Below are positions 12,481 through 25,379 of a DNA stretch of 64,000 nucleotides, piece after piece. Origin of the DNA: Arctopsyche grandis (Eukaryota > Arthropoda > Insecta > Trichoptera > Hydropsychidae); assembly GCF_051622035.1 (NCBI RefSeq), contig NC_135358.1, positions 20,598,001-20,662,000 of the forward strand. The letters run 5' to 3'. The translations under genes and the position numbers were made by a program. A model generated the notes under the pieces. It searched no databases. It saw nothing but the letters and a program-made list of their open reading frames with translations, and had not been told where the DNA came from. Position 1 is the stretch's first letter. Each line of letters starts with the position of its first letter.

Positions 12481-13819
12481 ACAAATCCAAGTCCCGAATT
12501 TAATTACCTTAGATATATCCAAACGACGATCAAAGGTCTTTAAACTTTCAATATAAAAGACAATGGTTTTATAATATTAATTTTAATTGTATATTTTATG
12601 TAATAAAATGGACCTTAATTTTATACGTACTGATTTATATAAATATGAATGAATTTTCATCTTGTTTTAGCACTCGATCTGCGCTGTATATATATGTATG
12701 TTTGTACATACATACATACATATATAGTACATATATTGGATTAGATATTCGTTTTTTTTTGTTTTTCATTGTTTTTCATTTACATATACATTAATGTGTA
12801 TAAAAATAAGCAAAAATCAAAGAAAATAGGCTATACAGAATATATCAATGTACATACACATGTATAATATATGAATAATGAGTTTCAAATGAAAAAATCA
12901 ATGCCTATAAATATCAAAATATCATATGATATTTTATATTTTATTTTAATATAAATATAATAAATAAGATGTTTATACATATGTTTTTCTTTCAGTAACA
13001 GACGCATCTCAGTTGCGACAAGTTAAATGTTTAATGTTTTATCGAGTTTAATAAATTTATGTGAAAAGTTGATGACTTGTTTATTAAATCAATAGTCAAA
13101 TATTGTATCATGACAAGTCAATTTTGTAACATCAATTATGAACTTTATGAGTATTTACATATAAATGTTTTTATTTGTACCTACATTTAAAGTTATAGAT
13201 TTGAGAGTGCCAATGAATTTTTTTCAAAATATGGAAATTGTTGAGTAAATATATTCAAAATTCATTTTTGTAGACAATGGACTTATGTATATATATAAGA
13301 GATTTAACTTGAGAGAGCTTTTTCTTGTACTATATGTATAGCACTTTCGTTTTCACTTGTTACCGTTAGCCCAATGTACAGGGAAGGTAAATAGAAAGGG
13401 AAGGTGGCGTGCAAACTCGCCCCCCCCTAACCCCCATACAATCACCCCATTGCCAGTGTTGTTGCCAAAGGTCATTAGCATCCCCATAAAAGGGGTGCAA
13501 CGACCCTAACTCTGTGAACTATAGTAAGGAGCACATTATTGACCCATTAATGTGTAAAATTTGTTCATTTTTCTTTTCTTAGAAGCGGAAATTTTCCTTA
13601 CAATTGCTATCTCGAAAATCTATGTACATCAATTGTAAAATAAGATTTTGTATAGATATTTTAAAAATAGAGGATTCGAGATTCAATATATGGATAAGAA
13701 AATAGATCATGCAAAAATTTCTTGTTCGATATCTAGAAGATTTATTTTCTGTATCTGATTTTCGCGAGCAAATGTATGTGTGCGTGAAAGCCGATTCGTC
13801 TTTTTCACATCAAATCTAA
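12481..13819. other. Gene-free AT-rich stretch with a C-rich block
   Basis: TACATA and ATATGTATG microsatellites near 12,690-12,725. A C-rich block lies at about 13,395-13,510. Nothing coding was seen. Confidence 0.4.
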
Positions 13820-14028
13820 TCAATCTTCAGATTGTCGAGGATTTTCTTTTATATAAATTTCCTCTGATTCGTATGAACAAATTCGATAATTGAATGTTTC
13901 TTTGTCATCTTGTAAAAAGACTATAGAAGAATTGAAGAGTTCATTTTCGTACAATTTTAGTTCTTTGTGTGTGGTTCGAACGATAGGGTTTTCCGGATTT
14001 TCATCGACCGTTAACAACCCCTACAGCT
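13820..14028 (-). CDS. Candidate orphan exon, unknown protein
   Basis: A 65-codon frame rich in Glu, Asn and Arg reads through to a TGA and starts after an acceptor-like TGTAG at about 14,029. The residue mix looks more protein-like than surrounding frames, but no domain is recognised, no upstream exon was found, and it has no clear neighbour. It may be a chance open frame. Confidence 0.15.
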
Positions 14029-14029
14029 A

Positions 14030-15850
14030 ATAGTAAGAGACTCTTTTATGTTAAAACCCATTGGCGTGTTTTTTTTTGGTGTATTTATATTTAATGTGTT
14101 TTATTAATTATTGAATTCACAAACCTCGTATAGTACTCGGCATCTTGTCGTATCCTGGTAATCCTCAATAATTCAAACTAGATGATGTCATCTTCTTATA
14201 ATAAAAAATCCTCACGACGATTTACCGCCGGAAAATGGTTGAATATCACTTCGTAATTTAAGAATTTTCATTTTAATTAACTTTATTAAAATATTGAATT
14301 ATAAAACAACTTTTGGTGTTAAAAAATAGGTGTACTTGTTTGTTATGTTTGACGTAATAAAAGGCACTCTATTTTAAATATAATTATTTATATAATATTC
14401 TTTTAATTCAATCAATAAATATATGCTTGTATGTATTTAATTTTTATTTTGAAATTTTTATAAAAAATAAATGCGTTGCGTTTATTGGACCATGAACTTT
14501 TCCTGTTTTAATCAATATGTAAGAAATAAAAATCTACAATATAATTTATTCTTTTTCTCGTTAAATAATTGATCTATGGACGGCGGAATTTTCTGAAACA
14601 AAAAAGAATACAAATTAATGGTCATTTCAGTATACTAAATACATAATACAAGTAAAAAGAGTGGCATTACAACGAATATTAATATATGTATATAAAATGA
14701 ATGAATAATTTATAGTAGGTTTTTCAATAGCGTATCAAAATTAGACAGTATGGTATAAAGTCTTCAATATACGCAATTTTTATACGAAAGTAAATATTGT
14801 TATATGCAAAGTTCGAAGTCAGCGTTCCTGTCGTTTCAAATTAAGTCAAATTCATGGTAATTTATAAGAGAGCTGGATGTTCTCTCGTCACATTTCGGTG
14901 TCCTAGGTCAATGTCAATATTACGTATTCCAGAATATATAGGGTGACACGACGACTATAAAATACTCAAATTTAAATCTGATTCAAAACGAATTTACATA
15001 CATATGTTACTTCAAATATAATTCGAGGATGACCTCCAAAAGGTAAGAATAAATATAAAACGAGCCATCCTTTCATTCATACGAAAGAAGGGCTGTAAAA
15101 GTAGACGTGTATGGAATATAAATATTTGCTAAAATTTGATGTGCCTGTTTTAGCCTCCAGTCAAATTTCATTCAAAACTTTCACGGAAGGAGCAATTTAA
15201 CAAATAGACAATCTTTGTTCTCGACTTCTGCCTTGGGCGTATTAAATTCAAATGGTGGGTAAGGAAAGCTTCAACGAGATTAATTTACATATTTACATAG
15301 CTTAAACTTATGTATTTATGAATGAGGCTATTAAAATTATTACATTTTTATTTTATCTATGCACGTAGTAACAATAGATGAAGCTTTGTGATCTTGCAAA
15401 AATTTGAACGCGAGTTTTTTTTTAATAATTTGTACATGAGTATATACGCGATTCAACTCGGAACCACAAAATTTGATATGCTATTCCAAGATACCCAAAT
15501 TTTGAGTTTCGAATGGGTTTGGAGCCCTAGATTGAAGGATTGCACGAAAATCGAAATGTTTGTTATCTATGTAAGCTTTAGCTTTCAACTGAGAACCATC
15601 AATTTCGGTTCACTATTTCATAGTACCTTGACATAGAACCTAAATTTTGGAAGGGCTCCGTGCCTTGGACTGAAGTACTCGTCCGTTATGAAATTCCACA
15701 GTTTAAATATAAAACAGCCAAAATTGGTTTGCTATCCTCAAGTGTTGGAAGGCTTTTTTTTATAACTATCATCTTTTTCATATATGCCATAGTGCTATGA
15801 TAGGTCACATAAAATATTGTAGATACTATGGCTAACTGTGTACATACATA
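14030..15850. other. Gene-free AT-rich stretch
   Basis: No gene, RNA or clear repeat boundary is seen. A small open frame at 15,388-15,636 has no recognisable content. Confidence 0.4.
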
Positions 15851-15857
15851 TCTAAAC

Positions 15858-16225
15858 GGGTTTGGTGGAAACGATCGAAAAGCGCCAGACAGATTGAACC
15901 ACAGATTAACTGGATGGCTGCTTTAAACGCAATTCTCGACTTCACGAATGAAAACTTGCACATCAGATGACGAGTAACCTTTCGATGTGCACAGATGCAA
16001 TTATTAAAATTGAGTTGGATCTTTCTGGCGAGTTTTTAATAATTTAATAAGGAAAAATTCTGAACTAAAATATCATAAGCACATAACGTATACAAGGTAG
16101 GTATGTCGGGACTTCGGGTAGATTTCGCTTAGTGTAAGTGCGAGCAGTGCGCACGCATAAGGTACACGTGTCGTTAATCTGTGGTTCAGTCTGTCTGGCG
16201 CTTTTCGATCGTTTGCACCGCATCG
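15858..16225 (+). mobile_element. MITE family C, copy 1 (368 bp), long terminal inverted repeats
   Basis: The left end reads GGGTTTGGTGGAAACGATCG then AAAAGCGCCAGACAG. The right end is its inverse, extending about 50 bp to GTTAATCTGTGGTTCAG. Flanks ATCTAAAC (15,850-15,857) and ATATAAAC (16,226-16,233) differ by one base and look like an aged 8-bp target-site duplication. Second copy at 45,352. No ORF of its own. Confidence 0.8.
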
Positions 16226-16318
16226 ATATAAACACAGTATTCAATGTAGACATACACATATGTATATTAACTCAAGACAAATTAAACAAATTCTGACTAG
16301 TTGAATTTGCGAGACGCG

Positions 16319-16520
16319 GGAGGGGGTTAATGTCGATTTTATTGGAACCGTCACAACAATTAAGATAGATAAATTGGCAAATTCTGGCAGAGGATGGTCG
16401 ATCTGGATTAAATAGCCATCGAGATCTTGCCGAAAGCGATGGACGTACTCATCAATAAACTCTTCGATTTTAACCCACGACCTCCCCAGTAGTAAGCAAG
16501 CGCCCTATCCGTGAGCCAAA
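16319..16520 (-). mobile_element. tRNA-derived SINE, family 2
   Basis: On the minus strand a tRNA-like head begins TTGGCTCACGGATAGGGCGC (A-box-like) and continues to GGTCGTGGGTTAAAATC (B-box-like). Downstream is the block CCAGAATTTGCCAATTT followed by ATTGTTG and GACGGTTCC, which is also present in SINE family 1. Polymerase III promoter boxes plus a shared body identify a SINE rather than a working tRNA, because the cloverleaf cannot be completed. Confidence 0.55.
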
Positions 16521-16529
16521 TTTTGCATA

Positions 16530-18900
16530 CCGGAAATTGTAAAACGAATCCCCATTTCTGGCATTTGGTCACACCACTCGACACGTTTGACACGATTGAC
16601 GTTTGACGGGTGTCAGCGTACGTGTGCGTGTGAAAAATGGGTCGAGGTCGGACATACAGTCCCACTGTTAGGTCATTAACGATCCCGGCCTAGAGTTCAA
16701 AGTAACGCTACTCGGAGTGTACGGTACGAGCGTCATCATCATCGCAGCATTACGGTACATTGTGGGCTAAACTCAGCCAGGGGTCGACCACCGCTACCAC
16801 TTGCACTCTCTACGGCCAACTCGCACTCCTCACCTCTCATTATTATAGTTTGTATGTATGTACATACATAAATAGTTTCACGTGAGACGTTCCGGTCAAA
16901 AATTGAACGGTTTTGTTTTATCGGTCGCGTATATGTCTTTACATTTTCCGGTATTTGTGTAGTGTGAAAGAGCTAGGCTTAAAAAGTATATGATTTAATA
17001 TTTTCAAAATTTTTAATTAACAGCTTGCCAGAAACACAAAAATGTAATACAAAATAAAAATTACAAAATATAAATTTTGACTAGTCCCCACATGCAGTGG
17101 AAAATTTACGAATATTTCGCCGAGAGGCATATCGTAAGTGATACTGGCGAGTTTAAGAAAAACCACGCACATGCAGGGCCATGCCTAACATATGTACAAA
17201 TGTGTGCAACGCACACAGGCGGCCGAAATATAAATGCGGCCGAATGAAACGAGAGGGAAATAACGGGATAGCAGGTATAGCTTCGGTCCGCATAGAGCTA
17301 GGACTTTTATCTTTGCGACTGCCAGATGTATTTCTTCAAGAATGTTGAGTATTGGTTGGTCGTCAAAAGAACAATGTCCTAGATGTGGGATTGGGGGTGA
17401 TAACACTATATTTTCATGAATGAACTGGTCCTGTTCGGAACTAAAATTTTTGGTTTTCAGTCTGTTTTCCTGGTTAGTTTTTATTGTGATTGATTTTTTC
17501 AACACTATACCCCGAATCAATATGATTAATACAAATGCTGATAAAATTAAAGAGCGACCGATTTAAGTTTGCACACGGGCGGCCGAACTCCTAGGCGCGG
17601 CCCTGAGCACATGAGCAAGAAAAGTGACACGTGAAACATTCTGGAGGCCACAAACTCCTCAAGAATCCACGGATTGTCAATTTGGTCCATCAATATGCCG
17701 GCAAAAGCTTTAAATAAACAAATTCGTCTCCGAGTAATGATTTACATCCTAATACATGTACATATATGTATGTAGAAACGCCATGGGATATAAGAATGGG
17801 TAAACACCATACTTCTTCTTATACAACTTGTGCACTCTTTCGAAGAGTACACAATATTTTACCTCCGAGGGGCACCAAATCTCAGTTTTTATATGAGCTA
17901 GGATAGTTTTGATTGATTTTTCAATACATACTTGTGTGTGTGTTCTGTGGAAGAGAAATTAAATTAATGAAATAGTGTAGATTTTTGATCCACGCTTGAA
18001 ATGAAGCTTTCTAATTGAGCATGATGTCCTTGGAGAGTGATAAGAACTTTCGCTTTGAATATGAAATTCTTTTGATCGAGTTGAAATTTATGTAATGATG
18101 TTGCAATAATGATTGTTGCAGATCAAACAAAAAGTCTTAGATATGGCAGATGTAATGAATATTACGATAATGTATGTATAGAAAACACAATATAAGTGAT
18201 TTAGAATAGATGGTAGACATGGATGGATGGTAATTAATTACTCTTTTGGTATTGATAAAAGACATATGTAAGTTCAATTCAAGCTTTAAATAGTTTGATT
18301 TATAGTTTGTTTCTTGTTCAGTGATTTTATCTTGAAAGATTTGTAATATTCAATTTTTAAATCCGAATTTAGAATAAATTTTTTTTCGAATAAAGATTTT
18401 GAGTATGTTTGTTTTCAATGTTTTACCCTATGAAGATTTTATTTATTTTGTGTATACAATTTTATCCTATGCTCTTAAATAAGTGGTAGGATAACTGCAT
18501 AACATCCTTTTTAAGATTTTTTGAAAATAATTAAATGAAATTCCAGAGATGTGATTTTGACAAAACCCACCTAAAATCCCGCCTAGGTCAGAGGTAGTTA
18601 ATTTTTGTGAATGGCTAACTGTTCCTCGTGCCATCAGTGAAGCACACCTGCCCTGTGACGCTATGCCCCGTTACGTGACGTCACATGGCTACGACGGGCA
18701 CACCTGCGCCGTAACGGGACTTACAACGGGACCCATCTCGCGCGCATCTCAATCGCACGCGCACGCGCACCTATACATTATTTACATATCAATGATCTTA
18801 GTATAAGTAGGCAATACTATGCTAGACAGCTACGAGGTGTACTATCCCTGGACACCTGCGACCATTAATGATTTTAGACACCTGCGATTTTAAGGAGCCG
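16530..18900. other. Gene-free stretch with CpG-bearing blocks
   Basis: CpG-bearing blocks lie at 16,540-16,850 and 18,600-18,770. The second contains a full TGACGTCA site at about 18,678. A 111-codon minus-strand frame at 17,185-17,520 is flanked by GGCGGCCG motifs on both sides (about 17,219 and 17,579), suggesting a repeat rather than a gene. No gene is supported. Confidence 0.4.
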
Positions 18901-18919
18901 GTGTCAAAAATCAAAGAAA

Positions 18920-18957
18920 GTTCACATCTTCAAAAACTTCATTTTGAAGATGTGAAC
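18920..18957. repeat. Perfect short hairpin (16-bp arms, 6-nt loop)
   Basis: GTTCACATCTTCAAAA is followed by a 6-base loop and its exact reverse complement. A second, weaker pairing extends outward (AAAGAAAG with CTTTCTTT). Confidence 0.9.
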
Positions 18958-19024
18958 ATTCTGAACTTTCTTTTATTGGGGCTGGAAGCTTATACATACC
19001 TTTTTCTGAGATTTCAAAATTTTT

Positions 19025-19498
19025 TTATTTTTATTTTTTATTTTTTATTTTTTTTTTATTATTTCATACCAGGAAGGCATTACAGGTAAACCCCAATTCG
19101 CCTTCCTGGCCAAATTACAAACAATACAGCATTTTTTATTATATAAGTCGCTAAATTACGAGACACTGACTTAAACTCGACAATTAACGAGACATCTATG
19201 AATTGTACATACATTTTTATTGTAATATTTACATTAATCATACTCAAATAGTGGTGACATAGTGGGTAGGAAGGATTTTTAGCCAATTTTTAATCGGGAA
19301 TCTTTTCAACAATGAAATCAGAGAAAATTGGCAAACTCTGATAGGAAACGATCAACCAGGAGTCACAAATCCTGGTATGACCAGCAGCATTACAGATATA
19401 CTCAGAAAAATTCTTTTCAATCGAGGTCAGCTCAAGGGATCGAACTCGGCGCCTCTCAGTGTTAAGCAGAAGCTTAACGACCGAGCCACGCTGCTGGC
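19025..19498 (-). mobile_element. tRNA-derived SINE, family 1, copy 1
   Basis: On the minus strand the head starts GCCAGCAGCGTGGCTCGG (A-box region) with GAGTTCGATCCC as B box about 50 bases later. The body contains TCAGAGTTTGCCAATTTTC. The 3' end forms a stem (CCAGGAAGGC pairing with GCCTTCCTGG) whose loop ends CTGTAAT, then an A/T-rich tail of TAAAAAAT type to about 19,025. A near-identical copy is at 56,458. Confidence 0.85.
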
Positions 19499-19516
19499 AG
19501 TGAAAATAATGAATTT

Positions 19517-19560
19517 CATCCATGTAAATATGAAAACTGTTTTTCATATTTACATGGATG
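19517..19560. repeat. Perfect short hairpin (20-bp arms, 4-nt loop)
   Basis: CATCCATGTAAATATGAAAA, loop CTGT, then the exact reverse complement. It directly abuts the 5' end of the SINE at 19,498. Confidence 0.9.
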
Positions 19561-19569
19561 ATTTTATAT

Positions 19570-20445
19570 GCGTATTGTTTGTTTGCATGTCGACTAGCTG
19601 GTCCCTAGGCAATTTTAAACATTGCGCGAATAAACCTTTGAACGGATCAAAGCTCAGTATTAGGGTTTAAAGTTGGATTTTAAATTGCATGAAATTATAC
19701 TACTATGAAGCGCATAGAATCAAACAGTTATATGTACTGTTTTTTTTTTCATTTTAATAATTATGCAATTAAATTTTACATTGCATCATAAATAAATTTT
19801 CAAAAAAGTGGGTATAGATTTGAAAATGTTCTCAGTGTTTACATTTTTTTAATGCATCTGTCTTTATAATTCTTATGAAGTTTTCTATGAAGCGTTACAG
19901 CTTTCTATCTATTGTGCTAGTTCAGTATAATAGAGATTAAAATCCTGTTGGTTGCTTTTCCTGTTTCTTTAAGCTTCATTTGTATTTTTCTCACGCATCC
20001 TTTCGTATTGACCTTACGTTACAAAGATGCGATGATGAAATATCTATAAAACATTTTTGAGGAGATTTTCTTTCTTTAAAATATCTTTCAAAGTCAATCA
20101 AGGTTACAGAAAATATGTTTTATGTGTCCAAAAGCATAGTGAAATAATGTCAGCTTTTACATTTATGTATGTAGATACATTTTTATAATAATTCACAAAT
20201 ATAAATGACGATTTTCATAGTTCAATTGTATTAAAATAAAAGCCTAATCCTTATCAGACTCCTATGAGATTCCAATAAGATTTTAAGTTCGAAAGGATTT
20301 TTCTCCCGGTCATAAAATCTTCAAAGGTCATACGAGGGTCATTACAGAAGAGCACCTTTTTCTTCAATATTTATTTATTTCGTTGTTGTCGAATTGTAAA
20401 TTTGACCCACTTACGACAGCTCTGTGTGTGTGAAATACGAAAAAA
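19570..20445. other. Gene-free AT-rich stretch
   Basis: No coding or structural signal recognised. Confidence 0.4.
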
Positions 20446-20676
20446 ATGGCGGAAGACAAGAAGAGAGCGATTACAGTTATACAACTGTTAAACAATGTTG
20501 TGTTTGAACCGTTCGGCTCGCTCAATTTAAACCGAGCAAATATTAAAAATCACACGTTGATAATTAATGTCAAATTATGCACGCAAAATGTGAATTTGCA
20601 CAAAAAATATTCCATTTCGATTGATAATGAAACGTCTCGTGCAAAGCTCAAGTTCAATACAGAGCTTTTATCATGA
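20446..20676 (+). CDS. Candidate small ORF or first exon, unknown
   Basis: A 76-codon frame starts at AAAAAAATGGCGG, a good animal start context, with a short CpG-bearing leader upstream. The peptide is Lys/Asn-rich without signal peptide or membrane segment, and no family is recognised. Its true coding part could be short with a donor inside it. No downstream exon was found. It may be a chance frame. Confidence 0.2.
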   Translation: MAEDKKRAITVIQLLNNVVFEPFGSLNLNRANIKNHTLIINVKLCTQNVNLHKKYSISIDNETSRAKLKFNTELLS

Positions 20677-20679
20677 ATG

Positions 20680-22600
20680 AATGAACGATCGTTCGAGCAT
20701 AAAAAAACATTGTAAATTGATAAAATCAATGATCAGAATAGATCTTCAATTCCAACGGTACAGATCGATTAAACGAAAGTGTTTCGAGATCTCCGCTAAC
20801 GGTTTAATTTACCCGTTAATCCCAATCTTGATAATATTATTAAAATACGTTTGATCGAAATGTACAAATATTACTACAGGTCATTACATTCATGCTAGAT
20901 ATAATACAAAGAACGACTTCGAATTTCGCACAATTCAATAAATAGGCCAATCTTTAACCACCGGTTTTAAATTACCGTTAAGTCAAAGTCAACGGTTAAT
21001 GTATGTATGTATGTATGTATGTACGTGCTTGTTGAAGATGTACAGTTAAAATTGAATTTTACGACTTGCGAAAAATTACATTTTATAATTTATCGCATAT
21101 GATATTAATTACATTCACACACACACACACACACTTGCACATCTGTTAAACTTTCTATAGTTAAAATGGAAAAGTTTGCGTCTTTGTGTGTGCGTATCGG
21201 ATCCTTTGTGTACAGGTACATTGACACAGGACATTCGTCTTCCCGTTGCGGAAGGTCAATCCAGGGTCAATGAAAAGGGGGTTTGTAATATGATAAAAAT
21301 ACTCACAAAGTATAAAATCCACAATTTGTACGAATACGATCACTTCGAAATGTATAAGTAAACATAAAACAAACTCAAAACAAACAACACTTTCGGAACA
21401 AAATTTTAAAAATTCACTTGTATGTATAATAAATATTTTTTTTACACTTTGCACAATTCCCGTCTGTTAGAAAAATATTCCAAATAAACACAGTATTACG
21501 TTTTTTATTGCAAAAATTTATCCAAAGTATAATAGTATGTATAGATCCATACTCAAAGGGGTAGTTTTGGGTGCATGATTTTTTTTTGTTTTTCTTTTGG
21601 GAGGAGATTGGGTTTTAGTTTGGTACTATCATCCGGAAGGGGGAGGTGAAGGGGGGTTTTGGGGGGTGGTAGGGTGGGTGCTCGCGTCAGAAACGTTTGA
21701 TGTTCGGTGGCCGGGCGACCATCCCCGTCGACGAGCGGTTCGGCACTGGCGCTTGCTATAGCCGACCAACGCTCGAGTCGTATCTCTGAATACCGACCAA
21801 GTACCGGTAGTCCCGGTTTAAAGCGAGCTTAAGGCAATAGTCCGGAGTTAGGGAGAGCGAGCGTTAACGGTCGCCGCTGATCGCACACCGCGGAATTATC
21901 AAGAACCGTTCGATTAATAATATTCAAAGGCTGTAGCGGGATCTCGAGACTTGTACATACACATACATACATATGTATGTATGTGCGTGGTGCGTCAAAA
22001 GTTCCGGTATATTTTTTAATTAATTTATTATTAGGTACATATGTACATAGGTATAGTTTTAGTTTAGTGGATCTCAAAGTTTTGCTTTGCCAACTTTTTG
22101 TTCGGTTTGTGCTTTGACTTTTAACTATGATGATGTTAAATACCAGTGGCATGCCGTCATTGAACTAGAGGAACTAGAGGCTAGTCCCCTAAATCTTCAA
22201 CCTAAAATTTAAAAATATCAACAATTCATTTCAATAAATTCAAATCTTTGTCCATATTTATATTGTTCACTTGGATTAGCAAAGTTCAGAAACAGGAATC
22301 GGCAGTGGCAGTGGATTTTTATGGTGTGGTCCTCCGCGTCGTTTGCTTGCACGGACTTGTGGTCTTAACTTTGTTCCCCTCGCGGTACTGGTGAATTGTT
22401 ATGTATAGGCGTTCCGTCGAAGACATTTTTTTAATGTACTCCTCTTATCAAGCATTAATAGAATTTTCACTAAGAATATTCTGTTTGTGTTTATTAAATA
22501 TCATTCTGAACTTTTATTTGTTAAAATAGCACATACATACATATTTACACAAAACTTCTGTGCATATATGTATGTATATGGCAAAGGTCAAAGAGTGCAA
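20680..22600. other. Gene-free stretch with a G-rich and CpG-rich island
   Basis: ATGT and CA microsatellites at about 20,999-21,020 and 21,117-21,133. From about 21,640 to 21,920 G-runs are followed by a CpG-dense segment, which could be a promoter. A CCAGTGGCATGCCG motif at about 22,144 resembles a transposon end without a partner. Confidence 0.4.
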
Positions 22601-22602
22601 TT

Positions 22603-22836
22603 ATGGCAAAGGACACGGCTCACGAAACGATTCCCTCAGAACGAATCAGTAAGGAGCGCGCGGACACAAATAACAAGGCCTTGGAATGTTGCATTCTTGG
22701 TCAATTGTTCGATAAATCATTTAGAAGATTTTTAGAAATTCATTCTATAAGAAGGATAAAAATTAGCAAGCAAAAATATAATATTTTTTTAAATAAAGTG
22801 AAAACCATTTTATTTTATTTTGTATATAATTTATGA
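22603..22836 (+). CDS. Candidate small ORF, unknown
   Basis: A 77-codon frame starting in AATTATGGCAAAG. The first 35 codons are charged and protein-like (Glu/Arg/Thr), the last 40 are Ile/Lys/Phe-rich and look like read-through of AT-rich DNA. If real, it is probably a first exon ending early. No family recognised. Confidence 0.15.
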   Translation: MAKDTAHETIPSERISKERADTNNKALECCILGQLFDKSFRRFLEIHSIRRIKISKQKYNIFLNKVKTILFYFVYNL

Positions 22837-23050
22837 ACGAATCTCATTAAAAAAGTTTTTCGGCTTTATGTTTTGATGTACAGTCAACTTTCCAATAAAG
22901 CGCTAGATTGGTTTAGACAAAAAGCATAAGAAATAGAGGAAAATGTTGGAGGACATCCTGTATCATATGTTCATTATCACAAACTCGTTATATTCTTTTC
23001 CTTTCTTACTTTTTTTGAGTTTCTTGCGGAACAGATCTAGCGTGTTATAG

Positions 23051-23260
23051 GAGGGTGATTTTGATATGTGTAACTATTCCTCTCAAAAGGATTGCCCATA
23101 CAATTGTCATCAAATTGAGTATTGCTCACACAAAGATCCCGAGCACAGAGAATCAATTGTAAATAAAAATAATAAAAGAGTTACCAGAAATTCAAATTGC
23201 ACTAATCCAATAGAAAACCATAGGCAACACTCGTGTGGTCAATCCTCTTGTGGGAAATAG
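23051..23260 (+). CDS. Candidate Cys-rich small ORF or terminal exon, unknown
   Basis: Starting after an acceptor-like TTATAG at about 23,050, a frame runs to a TAG with eight cysteines in its last 64 residues, many His/Asn, and no signal peptide. Cys-rich terminal exons are common in secreted insect proteins, but no family spacing is recognised and no upstream exon was found. Confidence 0.2.
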   Translation, partial: EGDFDMCNYSSQKDCPYNCHQIEYCSHKDPEHRESIVNKNNKRVTRNSNCTNPIENHRQHSCGQSSCGK

Positions 23261-23337
23261 TCCGTTCACCGTTTGTGTATACATATGTACATAAATACAT
23301 ATGTATGTATGTTACAGCTTACAGTGTGTGTACATGC

Positions 23338-23742
23338 ACTAGTTTGTTCATTCACGAACCAATCTGACCAGATTTAGTGTACACAAAAGAACAAATTGAT
23401 AACCGAATTAGTTTTTTCATGCACAAACTATTAGGGATAAGTATAATTTTTCTCAATCATATGTATGTATAACTACATATGTATGTACTTACCCTAGTTT
23501 GCAATATTTTTAATATTAGCGGAAACGGAAATTATAGCAATGTTCTAATGCGGTTTCCATAGGATTTCCCTTTCAAATACTTGGCGTTTTGACATCTCAA
23601 AGATTTTGACAGCTCAAAAGTTTTAACAGCTTAAAAGTTTTAGCAGCTGAAAGCTTCATGCGATGCCTGGTGAGTCTATTTGAAGATAGATTTAGTATTA
23701 AACACACACTAAAACTAATAGTTCGTATATGAACAAACTAGT
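23338..23742. mobile_element. TIR DNA element B, copy 2 (405 bp) with 4-bp target-site duplication
   Basis: Starts ACTAGTTTGTTCATT and ends TATGAACAAACTAGT. ATGC flanks both ends (23,334-23,337 and 23,743-23,746). The interior carries CTTACCCTAGTTTGCAA and GGTTTCCATAGGATTTC, inverse of the copy at 11,099. It is about half the length of that copy, so one of them carries a large indel. Confidence 0.75.
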
Positions 23743-23759
23743 ATGCTCATGAACGAACA

Positions 23760-25375
23760 GGAGTGAACACGGACTAAAACATATATTTATATTGTAAAGG
23801 GATAAGAATAGATTATAATTTAATTAGAAATTTTGATCTAAATTTAGATACTAAACGAATATTATTGGGATTGATTTTACTGTCACAAAATACATATAAA
23901 TATCATTATAGTAAAAATTTATTAAATTGGATAAAATTTCTTTGATTACAATGTTAAGATAACCAAAAGTTCTAATATCACCCTAAATTTGTTCTGATTC
24001 TATACAGCAGAATTCATCAATTACGATTTTGATAGAGTTATGGAAATATCTCGAAAAATTCGTAATCACCATAACACGGTTCTGTTATTCAAAGTATATT
24101 TTAAACTTCTTTTAGCTTTTCTGCATAGTAATCAGACACATGTTGTACTATAAAAGCAAGTAAAATTATGTGCTTTGTGCACAGCCTTGTATGCTCAACG
24201 AGCGACGAGATATGATTGAGAAGACAATGGAGTGTCAGTTAAAATTATAGACACTTACGGTGCAGTGTGTCAGAGTTGAAGTTAGAAGGAGAAAATAGAA
24301 TATTCCGCGGATTCTAATTGAGGACACGGGAAACCATTTGGATCATTGCAGAAATTGGTCGGTGAAACGGAAGCGGTACGATATTGAAAGGTTGCGAAGA
24401 AAGTGAAGATACCAAGAATCGAATAAAAATTTAATAACGAACAACGGTTACAGAAGTATTCGATGACTTGTGTGGGCACTTAGCCGAAAACCGTTAGGTG
24501 GGTTCTGTAAGAGGAGAGAGATGAAAAAACCCGAACCGCGGTTTGACATAATTTAAGCACACCGATCACGACTTACTGATTCACCGTTCGATAGTCGAGG
24601 GAGGGTCACCGGGTCACAAGTCGACCAAAAACATTGTTAAACTGCAATCGGATATGAAAACGGAAGATATTTTCCTACATTCTACTTCCAGTAGACTTCC
24701 TTCGAAATTTCTCACAAGCTATCTAACGGGTTTAATGAAGAACAATACGAATTTTATGGTGTAAATCGTTAATTCTTCATATATTATACATACATATACA
24801 CCGAGAAATGTAAATTGATAATATTCAAATTAATCTTTGAATATGAATATCTCGTAATCATAGCATCTTAATCACTTATAGATAATCATTCTCAATACAT
24901 TATATTGCACATAAAATACTAAATTAGAATTTTTACAGTTAAGAAACTTGCAAATGGCAATATATTATATGCAACTATTTATATGTATATATATACATAT
25001 GTACATATTTATATATAAATTTAATCATTTTTGGAAATCTTTGGTGGTGTTATGTACGGTCAAGAAAAAGCGATGCAAATATTTTTGAATAAAAGTGCAT
25101 TCTACATACTATACATACATATGTATGTAGTTTATTCAATATGTGAATCGCTTCACACCATTTTCCGTGAATTTCATGATTTGCACGTATGCATTAAGTT
25201 GTCATCTTATGACATCATCTTACACTCATTTTGTGAAATTGCTAATTTCATGAAATGCCAAAGAAAACCTAGTTCATGAACGGTGAAAAACCTTAAGGTA
25301 AGATCACTCTGAATTACACGGCATGGACGTGCTCTTGGCTTCCAGCTGGAATGGGTGTATCTTCGTGTCACTTTT
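23760..25375. other. Gene-free AT-rich stretch
   Basis: Nothing coding recognised. Short CpG-bearing patch near 24,530-24,620. Confidence 0.4.
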
Positions 25376-25379
25376 AATT

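Noticed and set aside
17185-17520. 111-codon open frame on the minus strand
   Set aside because: No recognisable domain, flanked by GGCGGCCG words on both sides that suggest an inserted repeat, and no splice context.
19377-19670. 97-codon plus-strand frame
   Set aside because: Runs antisense through the SINE and the adjacent hairpin.
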